Source: CAZYTO01 sp964650405 | GTDB lineage: Bacteria > Acidobacteriota > Thermoanaerobaculia > Gp7-AA8 | Direction: 5' to 3' | Length of the DNA stretch: 21,403 nucleotides | Assembly (NCBI GenBank): GCA_964650405.1 | Contig: CAZYTO010000064.1 | Coordinates: 1-21,403, forward strand | Shown here: positions 1-6,578 of the stretch, piece by piece | Layout of the letters: every line of letters begins with the position of its first letter | Position numbering within the stretch: position 1 is the stretch's first letter | Translations under genes and position numbers: made by a program | Notes under the pieces: generated by a model | Seen by the model: only the letters and a program-made list of their open reading frames with translations | Told to the model about the DNA's origin: nothing | The model's database searches: none

Positions 1-113
1 CCTTCGTTCTTCAGGTACCGGGCCAGTGCATTCCGAGCCCCGGTGAACTCGGGGAGGGGAAGTTGGAAGAGGGCATCGATCTCCGCACCGATGTCCGACC
101 CGCGCCTGGGCAT
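1..113 (-). CDS. Partial coiled-coil family protein, paralog of the gene at 11809-12669 (N-terminus only)
   Basis: The first 37 codons of a gene that runs off the left edge on the minus strand. Translation from the ATG at 113-111 begins MPRRGSDIGAEIDALFQLPL and continues PEFTGARNALARYLKNE. This is nearly identical to the N-terminus of the 286-residue protein at 11809-12669. A purine-rich ribosome binding site (GGAGGAG) lies 9 nt before the ATG, and the homology continues about 40 bp upstream of the start. The N-terminal motif resembles proteins of unknown function that have an LPxxEFTxARNALA opening and an AWAVNQ motif; I know of no assigned function. The homology and the strong RBS make coding likely, but the full length and integrity of this copy cannot be judged. 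It would be read divergently from nothing visible; the response regulator gene at 234-902 lies upstream on the same strand. Confidence 0.75.
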   Translation of the reverse strand, partial: MPRRGSDIGAEIDALFQLPLPEFTGARNALARYLKNE

Positions 114-150
114 GTCCTGTCGCTCCTCCCCTCAGGTTAGCAGGACCGGC
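114..150 (-). promoter_or_regulatory. Conserved upstream region of the partial coiled-coil gene
   Basis: This 37-bp stretch, with RBS GGAGGAG at 123-129, is almost the same as the sequence before the paralog start at 12669. A TG-C-TAACCT string (134-142, minus) could be an extended -10 box. However, transcription from it would begin close to or inside the RBS, so the promoter reading is weak. The conservation itself is directly visible and stops abruptly just past position 150. Confidence 0.35.
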
Positions 151-198
151 GCATTGAATCGGACTCTTCGTGAGCAGGGAGAGAAGGATTCCAGCCGC

Positions 199-225
199 TG
201 CCTGCTCCGCGAGGAGCGGCAGGCA
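199..225 (-). terminator. Possible hairpin downstream of the response regulator
   Basis: TGCCTG plus CTCC (199-208) can pair with GGAG plus CAGGCA (213-225), with a 3-nt CGG bulge and a short loop. It begins 9 bp beyond the stop codon of the response regulator. No T-run follows on the minus strand, so it is at best an imperfect terminator. Confidence 0.3.
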
Positions 226-233
226 TCGACACG

Positions 234-902
234 CTACTCGATCAGCCCGTCGCGGAGCGCGCGGACCACTGCCTCCGATCTCGAATGGACGTGCAGTTTG
301 TCGTAGATCGAGCGGAGGTGAAAGCTGACGGTATGGACGCTGATCCCGAGCTCCGCCGCGGCGGTCTTGTTCTGATGGCCTTCGGTGAGCAGCTTGAGCA
401 GACGCAACTCCTGCGGCGAGAGCCGCGCGGAGACGTGTGCTGGCGCTCGCGTCTTCCGGAACAGTTCCACCACGCGGATCGCCACGTCCGGAGACATCAC
501 CGCGCCCCCCTCGGCGATTTCGCTCAGCGCTTCCATGAGCCGGGCCGGAGGCGTCGTCTTCAGAAGGTATCCGCACGCGCCGGCGCACATGGCCTGAAAG
601 ATCCGGTCGTTGTCCTTGTAGACGGTCAGCAGAACCGGTGCGATCGACGGATGGCGCTCCCGGAGGATCCGCACTCCTTCGATGCCGCTCATTCCGGGAA
701 GCCCGATGTCCACCAGCGCCACGCGCGGCGCGTTTGTGCCGATCCGTCGCAGCGCCGCCTCCATCGACGCGTAGATGTGCCGGCACTCGAAGCCGTCCGT
801 TCTGTTGATCAGCAACGAGAGGCCTTCGCGCGTCTCCGCCTGGTCCTCGATGACCGCCACGCCGATCACAAACGCGTTGGTCTGCTTCCCCGCGACTGAC
901 AT
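234..902 (-). CDS. LuxR/NarL-family two-component response regulator
   Basis: A 222-residue DNA-binding response regulator. The receiver domain occupies about residues 14-130. It has the acidic pair E19/D20, the phospho-acceptor D65 (VALVDIGLPGMSG), T93 in LLTVY and the conserved lysine K115 (YLLKTT). The C-terminal LuxR-type helix-turn-helix spans about 158-222 (LSPQELRLLKLLTEGHQNKT, then ISVHTVSFHLRSIYDKL). This is the normal length and order for the NarL/FixJ family. The start is the ATG at 902-900; its RBS is poor, which is tolerable because the kinase gene ends 66 bp upstream on the same strand. Phosphotransfer from that kinase is the obvious inference. Target genes are unknown; the divergently placed beta-helix gene is a candidate. 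Confidence 0.95.
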   Translation of the reverse strand: MSVAGKQTNAFVIGVAVIEDQAETREGLSLLINRTDGFECRHIYASMEAALRRIGTNAPRVALVDIGLPGMSGIEGVRILRERHPSIAPVLLTVYKDNDRIFQAMCAGACGYLLKTTPPARLMEALSEIAEGGAVMSPDVAIRVVELFRKTRAPAHVSARLSPQELRLLKLLTEGHQNKTAAAELGISVHTVSFHLRSIYDKLHVHSRSEAVVRALRDGLIE

Positions 903-968
903 ATCTGCCGATTCATCACTGTAGTCGATCGGGAGGAGCGGGCAACCCGCGCAAACGGGCAGGGAGGA

Positions 969-3890
969 TCACGAACCGCGTCGCAACGGAAGACGGATCT
1001 CGCCGCGGCAGCCGTGCCCGGGTGCGGAGATCCATTGCATGCTGCCGCCGAGGCCCTGCGCGCGCCGGCGCATGCCCGCGATTCCAGTGCCGCCGCTGTT
1101 CGGCCTTTTCTCGTCCGCATCAAATCCGATACCGTCGTCTTCGACCGTCAGGACCACCTCGCGACTGCCCGCCCTGAGCTCGGCGACGACGGCGGTGCAG
1201 CGGGAATGGCGAGCGGCATTGTGGATGCACTCCTTGAACATCAGAAACAATTGACGGCGTAGCTGAAGGCTCATCGGAGCGCCTTCACCCGATTGAGGCG
1301 CGCGCAACTGGAAGTCGATTCCCTGCGAGGTGAGGACATCGAGCGCAAACTCGCGCATGTGGCGGATCAAAGAGTCCCAGCCGCGCGGTTCGGAGCGGAT
1401 CGACCAGACGATGTCGCCCATGGAATCGACCAGCTCTCGAGCCAGCACGGCGATCCGTTCGAGCGCCTCCCCGGTTCCCTTCCCATTCGGTGCCCCGCGC
1501 GCCACCTCGCTCAGGATGGCGATCTGCGACAGGCTGGCGCCGATGTCATCGTGCAGGTCGGTGGCGATGGACGTCCTCATGCGCTCCAGTCCCACGATCC
1601 GCGAGACCCGGTAGCGGTGCGCCGCAAGAACGAGGGCCGCGGCCAGCGCCGCCGCCAGGCTCACGAACCACCAGCGCTTCCAGACCGGCGGCAGGACGGT
1701 GAAATCGATGACCGCCGGCGCCGCGCTTTCCGCGCCCTCCGAGGTGACAGCCTTCACCCAAAGCCGGTAGTGGCCTGATCCCAGCGCGGCGTAGCTGACG
1801 CTTTGCTGATTCCGCGGCACGCTCCATTTCGAATCCGCACCTTCGAGCTTGTACGAGTAGCGGACCACGTCGCCGGGCCGGTAGTCGATCCCGGCGAACT
1901 CCGCCAGAAGCTGATTCTGCGCCGGCTGCATGGCCGGCGCCACGATTCGCGTTTCGCCGAGCCGGGAGACCGGGTAGGTCTCTCCGCCGATTCGCAAATC
2001 GGTGATCAGGATGTGCGGCCTCGAGGGCGCCGGCTCCTCGGTAGGAATCAGCCTCGCGAGCCCCTGCGTGGTGGCAAACCACAGCGCGCCGGAGCGGTCG
2101 CACACGGCGCCATGAAACGTTCCGAGCGGCAGGCCGTCGGCGTTCGAGAAATGCAGGATGTGGCCACTCCCCGGGTCGAGGCGATCGACCCCCTTGCCTG
2201 TCCCGGCGTAAATGTGTCCTGCGCGGTCCTCCACGAGGCATTGGATGATGTCGCTCGCCATCCCGCCGGCTGCGTTGTAGACCTCCACCCTCGGATGCCG
2301 CTCCGCCAACTTCTCGAGCCGCCCAAGCCCGCCGCCTTCCGTCCCGATCCACAATCCGCTCCCGGTTGCGAGGAGCGCGAGGACAGGGCCGGCCGGCACG
2401 CCGTCGCCCTTCTGGAAATACCGGAGCTCGCGGCCGTCGTAACGAACCAGGCCGCCCTTGTACAGCCCCATCCAGATGTTTCCTTCGCGGTCCTCAGCGA
2501 AGGCGCCGGCCAGATCGCCCGGCGGATACGCGAATTGAAAAACGGCATTCGTTTCAGGGCTCCAGCGCATCAGGCGATCCCCGTGACCGGATCGTGCCGA
2601 CGCCCAGATTCCCCCCTTGGAATCCTCGAAAATGCTGAAGATCATCGCGTCGGCCGCGTAGCACACCCGCGGTTTCCGCCGATCGAGATCCACTGCCTTC
2701 ATCGAGCCGAATCGGCAGAGCCCCTGACCGGTGGCGCCCCACCACTCGCCGGCGCGGCTTTGCAGCAGAACCTGGTTCATGGCCCAGGCCGAATTGTCGG
2801 AAAACGCTTTGGGAGCCACGCTGCGAAATCGCGCGCCGTCGTAGACGTCTACCGTGCGCATTCCTTTTTCGGGGATGGTCACGGCAACGATCTCGCCGGC
2901 TGCATCCTGCAGCACCGACCAGACACGATCCGAGCCGAGACCATCCTGCTCGCGATAGGTGGCGAAGCCGAGGCGGCCGATTCTCATCACGCCGCCCGAC
3001 TCGGTGCCCACCCACATGTTCCCTGCCTGGTCCTCCGCCAGCGACGTAATGCTGCGGTCGCTCAGCCCCTGCGCGCGACTCAGGTTCTCGATCGCCGCAT
3101 CGCCGGTGCCATTCCACCGCAGCCGGCTGATTCCCCGCGTCGTCCCTACCCATAGCGTTCCGTCCGAGGCCTCGGCAACGGCCTTGACGTCCGTGCCGGC
3201 GAGCGTATCCGTGTAGATCTTCGCCGGCGCCCATTTGCCCTCGGCGTTCAGGCTGAATTGCACCAGGCCGCCGCGCAGCGCGGCCCAGACGCGGCCGCGC
3301 GAGTCGCGCAGCAGCATCTCGACCCATTCCCCCGGCAATCCGCTCTTCGCTGTGAGGTTCCGGCCTGATAGGAAGATGCCGGAAGTCGCTGTGCCCACCC
3401 ACAGATTGCCGCTCGCATCCTCGAGGAGGCTCGTGGGCCGGAAAGGAACGGGGCGGCGCCGGACATGGAGCGGATCGCGCCATTCCAGAATGCTGCTCTT
3501 CGTGGCTGCCCACATTCCGCCTGAGCGTGATTCCGCGAGCGCGACGACGGCCTGACCGGGATCGTAGTTGGCGAAGTGAGCGCTGTCGATGCGGCTGAGT
3601 CCCTTCCCCGTGCCCATCCAGTGATCCCCCGCTCGCGACTCGTGCAGTGCGAGGACGGCCTGATCCGGCAATCCGGCCACGACACCATAATTGACGAAGC
3701 GGTTGCCGTCGAAGCGCGAAAGACCCTCCGGGGTGCAGAACCAGAGGAACCCGCGGGAGTCTGCGACGATGCAGTTGACCCGATTGGAGGCCAGGCCGTC
3801 GGCGGTGGTGTACGTCCGGATGGGCAGTTGCTCGGCTCCCAGGAACACTGGGGAGGCAACCATGACCATCAGGATCACGAGCCGTCGCAT
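969..3890 (-). CDS. Hybrid-propeller sensor histidine kinase (Reg_prop, Y_Y_Y, HisKA_3, HATPase_c)
   Basis: A 973-residue membrane sensor kinase. A signal peptide (MRRLVILMVMVASPVFLGA, cut near residue 19) exports a large ectodomain. I count about 14 W-G/A-T-type beta-propeller blades, for example LWFCTPEGLSRFD, LWVGTTRGISRL, IWMGLYKGGLVRYD and LWFATTQGLARL, enough for two seven-bladed propellers. A Y_Y_Y domain follows (about 630-735), then one transmembrane helix (about 741-757). The cytoplasmic HisKA_3 dimerisation region carries the phosphorylated H780 (DLHDDIGASLSQI). The ATPase domain shows N891 (KECIHNAARHS), DDGIGFD (about 918-924) and GGTGIAGMRRR (about 933-943). The kinase should autophosphorylate on sensing a periplasmic ligand and pass phosphate to the regulator encoded 66 bp downstream. 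Such propeller kinases often sense oligosaccharides, as in Bacteroidetes; that ligand is only an analogy here. It lacks the fused regulator seen in Bacteroidetes one-protein systems. Confidence 0.95.
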   Translation of the reverse strand: MRRLVILMVMVASPVFLGAEQLPIRTYTTADGLASNRVNCIVADSRGFLWFCTPEGLSRFDGNRFVNYGVVAGLPDQAVLALHESRAGDHWMGTGKGLSRIDSAHFANYDPGQAVVALAESRSGGMWAATKSSILEWRDPLHVRRRPVPFRPTSLLEDASGNLWVGTATSGIFLSGRNLTAKSGLPGEWVEMLLRDSRGRVWAALRGGLVQFSLNAEGKWAPAKIYTDTLAGTDVKAVAEASDGTLWVGTTRGISRLRWNGTGDAAIENLSRAQGLSDRSITSLAEDQAGNMWVGTESGGVMRIGRLGFATYREQDGLGSDRVWSVLQDAAGEIVAVTIPEKGMRTVDVYDGARFRSVAPKAFSDNSAWAMNQVLLQSRAGEWWGATGQGLCRFGSMKAVDLDRRKPRVCYAADAMIFSIFEDSKGGIWASARSGHGDRLMRWSPETNAVFQFAYPPGDLAGAFAEDREGNIWMGLYKGGLVRYDGRELRYFQKGDGVPAGPVLALLATGSGLWIGTEGGGLGRLEKLAERHPRVEVYNAAGGMASDIIQCLVEDRAGHIYAGTGKGVDRLDPGSGHILHFSNADGLPLGTFHGAVCDRSGALWFATTQGLARLIPTEEPAPSRPHILITDLRIGGETYPVSRLGETRIVAPAMQPAQNQLLAEFAGIDYRPGDVVRYSYKLEGADSKWSVPRNQQSVSYAALGSGHYRLWVKAVTSEGAESAAPAVIDFTVLPPVWKRWWFVSLAAALAAALVLAAHRYRVSRIVGLERMRTSIATDLHDDIGASLSQIAILSEVARGAPNGKGTGEALERIAVLARELVDSMGDIVWSIRSEPRGWDSLIRHMREFALDVLTSQGIDFQLRAPQSGEGAPMSLQLRRQLFLMFKECIHNAARHSRCTAVVAELRAGSREVVLTVEDDGIGFDADEKRPNSGGTGIAGMRRRAQGLGGSMQWISAPGHGCRGEIRLPLRRGS

Positions 3891-3899
3891 GACTGCCTC

Positions 3900-3905
3900 A
3901 TTCTA
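3900..3905 (-). promoter_or_regulatory. Candidate -10 box of the kinase gene
   Basis: TAGAAT on the minus strand ends 9 nt before the kinase ATG. A transcript from it would have almost no leader; a short GAGG lies inside that gap. No convincing -35 is visible. Confidence 0.35.
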
Positions 3906-3951
3906 AGCAGCGGACAATGCGAACGGGCCGGGACCTACACGAATTGGCGGG

Positions 3952-3981
3952 TTGTTGCGCCGCAACTGCGGCCTCTAACAT
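3952..3981 (+). promoter_or_regulatory. Candidate promoter of the beta-helix gene with an overlapping palindrome
   Basis: A TTGTTG (3952-3957) and a TAACAT (3976-3981) are separated by 18 bp and are followed 12 nt later by the ATG at 3994. The perfect palindrome GTTGCG-C-CGCAAC (3954-3966) overlaps the -35 and the spacer, which is where an operator would sit. The intergenic region is shared with the divergent kinase gene, so binding of its cognate regulator here is a reasonable but untested guess. Confidence 0.35.
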
Positions 3982-3998
3982 CGGCGTACTCCGATGTT
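3977..3998 (+). repeat. Inverted repeat containing the start codon of the beta-helix gene
   Basis: AACATCGG (3977-3984) and CCGATGTT (3991-3998) are perfect inverted arms with a 6-nt spacer. The ATG of the gene lies in the right arm. A similar arrangement, CATCGG...CCGATG, occurs at the start of the gene at 8596. Confidence 0.5.
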
Positions 3999-6480
3999 CA
4001 GCCTGATCGGTGTCACCGCGTACCTGCTGTTTCTGGCCTCCGGCTCGAGCCCCCTCCCGGCACAAGAGCGTCCGGCCACAGTGACGAGCGAACACCGCCG
4101 CGCCGCGGCCCCGCCCGTGCCGACGGCCACCTTCTATGTCGCCCCCAACGGCAATGACGCCTGGAGCGGCAAGCTTGCCTCCCCCAACGCCTCGAACACC
4201 GACGGCCCCTTTGCGACCTTCGATCATGCCCGCGCTCAAGTCCAGGCCTTCAACAAAGCCAACTTGAGCCGCGTGAACATCCTGTTCCGCGCCGGAACCT
4301 ATTACCTCCCTGCCACGGTGCATTTCTCGGCGGCCGACTCGGGCACTCCCAACCTGCGGATCGTCTACCAGAACTATCCCGGCGAGTCGCCGGTGATCAG
4401 CGGCGGCGTGCCGGTGCTGAACTGGACCAACGCGGGCGGCAATACCTGGAAAACGACATTGCCGGCGTCGACGCAGTATTTCGAGAGTCTGTTCTATAAC
4501 GGCGCGCGGCGGCTGCGCCCCCGTCTGGGCAGCGGAACGCTCGGTACGTACTTCCGGATCGCCGCCACGGTCTACCTGAGTGCACCCGGCCCGCCGGCCG
4601 GGGCTCCCCATCCAAACTGCTCGATCTCCGTCGCCCGCAGCGGCTGGGAGTGCTTCGACCGCTTCCAGTACAACCCGGCTGATCCCATTGCCAGCACCTG
4701 GAAGAACCTCGCTCCGCCGGCCGGCAACCCTTGCAGCCAACCGGCGGGCAATCCCGCGCTCACCGGCGACATCGAGCTCATGGATTTTCAGAAATATGCC
4801 GTTTCCATGCTGCGCGTCAACTGCGTGGACACCACCAGCTACATTGTTTACCTGACCGGTTCAACGTCGGCGAATGCGGGGCTCTCAGACGCTCTCGGCT
4901 TCCTGCCCAAACATCGTTACCTGGTCGAAAACATTCGAGACCAGCTCACGCAACCGGGCCAGTGGTTCCTGGACCGATCCACGACTCCGTGGACGCTGAC
5001 ATATCTGGCCAACCCCGGCGAGAACCCGAACAGCGACACGGTGATCGTTCCACAAGTCTCCCAACTCGTCATTGCCTCGAACCTCCAATGGGTGACGTTT
5101 CAGGGCTTGACCTTCGCGCACGACAACTACACCGTGCCGGCGGCCGGGCACAACGACTCCGACCTTCAGCAGGACGTTCCCGGCGCGCTGTCCTTCCAGA
5201 GCTCACAGCACATTACGTTCGAGGCCGGCATCGTGGCCCACACCACCGCGCCGGCCATCGAGTTCGTTTCCTGCGTCGGTTCGAAACCGCCATCGTGGTG
5301 CGTTTCGACCAGCGCCGCTGCGGTCACTGCAAACAATACCGTCGAGAACAGCGCGTTCTACGACCTGGGCACCATTTCCGTACGCGTGGGGATGCCCGGA
5401 CAGTCAAGCGACACGGACGCCAACCTCCCCCAGTTCACCACGGTCAGGAACAACGTCGTGGAAGGCTTCGGCCGCGTCTTCCCGAACTCCATGGGGATCG
5501 CTCAAGGGGAGGGACACGACAACCTCTATACGCACAACGACGTCTTTGACGGGTTTCATCAGGCCATCGGCATCTGTCTGTGCGCCGGCCGGCCCTCGGA
5601 TTCGCACGACAACGTCATCTCCTTCAACCATGCATACAACCTCATGCAGGGCATCACGAACGACGGCGGCTCGCTCTACATGCAGCTCGGCAATACGGCC
5701 GTCGCATCGCCACATCGCAACAAGATCCTCAACAACAAAGTGCACGATGTGAGCGATGCGTCGGCCATGGACGACGACGGCTATGGCGGTGACGGGCTCT
5801 ACGTCGACAACACCTCGGGAGGCGTGGATGTCGAGAACAACCTCGTGTACCGCGTCTCGGGCAGCACGATGAACTTCGCCGAGGCGCCCGGCGTGCCGAG
5901 CCAGCCGAGCATCATCGGGAACAACATTTTCGCATTCGGGCGCGTGTCCCTGCTGGACGTCGCCAATCCCTATTGGAACGGCAGCGTGCCGCCCAGTGTG
6001 ATCCAGGTCTTTGCCGCAACCGGCAACCTGTTTCTATTCGACCGCTCGACGACGTCCACACCTGCATTTCACGTGCAGGGCGGCTGCCAGTACAGCGGCG
6101 CATTCCCCTATGTTGCGTGGCAGGCGTGGAACGGCAATCTCTACTGGCGCACGGACGGGATCTTCGCCAGCGACCCACAAGCCTTTCGCGTGCAGATGAG
6201 CGCGGGGACCAACAATCCCTGCTACGGCGTGAAGCTAACGTTCCTGACATTTGGAGGATGGCAAACGACGGGCGAGGACGTGCTCAGCGTGGTGCGGAAC
6301 CCCGGTTTCAAGAACCCCGCATATCCCGCCGATGACTACTCCCTCCCCAACGGCCCTCCCATCCCGGGCTTCGTCGTGTTTGATCCGAATCAGGCCGGCC
6401 GGTCCAGTCCGGTCCTCAATCCCCCCCCCGTCCCTCTCACGTTCCCCACCAAGCCTTTCAATCCCTTCACGGATTACTGA
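3994..6480 (+). CDS. Secreted right-handed parallel beta-helix protein
   Basis: An 828-residue exported protein. A signal peptide of about 24 residues (MFSLIGVTAYLLFLASGSSP, then LPAQ) precedes a spacer. The opening FYVAPNGNDAWSG and the following GPFATFDHARAQV are typical of the parallel beta-helix/pectate-lyase superfamily. The middle (about 340-670) carries the expected asparagine-rich coil repeats, such as NNTVENSAF, NNVVEGFG, NKILNNKVHDV, VENNLVYRVSG and IIGNNIFAFG. These proteins bind or cleave polysaccharides, commonly as lyases or glycosidases; I cannot assign a substrate or catalytic residues. Several cysteines suggest disulfides. The gene lacks a Shine-Dalgarno sequence and its ATG is 12 nt from a possible -10 box. 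It is divergent from the sensor kinase, which may control it. A run of nine C (6421-6429) lies about 50 bp before the stop. Confidence 0.9.
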   Translation: MFSLIGVTAYLLFLASGSSPLPAQERPATVTSEHRRAAAPPVPTATFYVAPNGNDAWSGKLASPNASNTDGPFATFDHARAQVQAFNKANLSRVNILFRAGTYYLPATVHFSAADSGTPNLRIVYQNYPGESPVISGGVPVLNWTNAGGNTWKTTLPASTQYFESLFYNGARRLRPRLGSGTLGTYFRIAATVYLSAPGPPAGAPHPNCSISVARSGWECFDRFQYNPADPIASTWKNLAPPAGNPCSQPAGNPALTGDIELMDFQKYAVSMLRVNCVDTTSYIVYLTGSTSANAGLSDALGFLPKHRYLVENIRDQLTQPGQWFLDRSTTPWTLTYLANPGENPNSDTVIVPQVSQLVIASNLQWVTFQGLTFAHDNYTVPAAGHNDSDLQQDVPGALSFQSSQHITFEAGIVAHTTAPAIEFVSCVGSKPPSWCVSTSAAAVTANNTVENSAFYDLGTISVRVGMPGQSSDTDANLPQFTTVRNNVVEGFGRVFPNSMGIAQGEGHDNLYTHNDVFDGFHQAIGICLCAGRPSDSHDNVISFNHAYNLMQGITNDGGSLYMQLGNTAVASPHRNKILNNKVHDVSDASAMDDDGYGGDGLYVDNTSGGVDVENNLVYRVSGSTMNFAEAPGVPSQPSIIGNNIFAFGRVSLLDVANPYWNGSVPPSVIQVFAATGNLFLFDRSTTSTPAFHVQGGCQYSGAFPYVAWQAWNGNLYWRTDGIFASDPQAFRVQMSAGTNNPCYGVKLTFLTFGGWQTTGEDVLSVVRNPGFKNPAYPADDYSLPNGPPIPGFVVFDPNQAGRSSPVLNPPPVPLTFPTKPFNPFTDY

Positions 6481-6533
6481 CGTACGCCTGCTCAGCGGCG
6501 TTTGAATCGGGCATCGGCCAACTGAACCAGTGT

Positions 6534-6562
6534 GCGAGTGCCCGGAGCATCCGGGCACTCGC
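6534..6562. terminator. Strong hairpin between convergent genes
   Basis: A perfect 12-bp stem, GCGAGTGCCCGG (6534-6545) with CCGGGCACTCGC (6551-6562), and a 5-nt loop AGCAT. It can be extended by GTGT/ACAC pairs past a single bulge. It sits between the ends of the beta-helix gene (stop 6480) and the convergent gene ending at 6579. No T-run follows, so it may work as a bidirectional barrier or RNA-stabilising structure rather than a classical intrinsic terminator. Confidence 0.7.
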
Positions 6563-6578
6563 CACACACGACGCGACT

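Noticed and set aside
1803..3155. 450-residue plus-strand frame opposite the kinase
   Set aside because: Antisense of the propeller repeats; no motif, no RBS.
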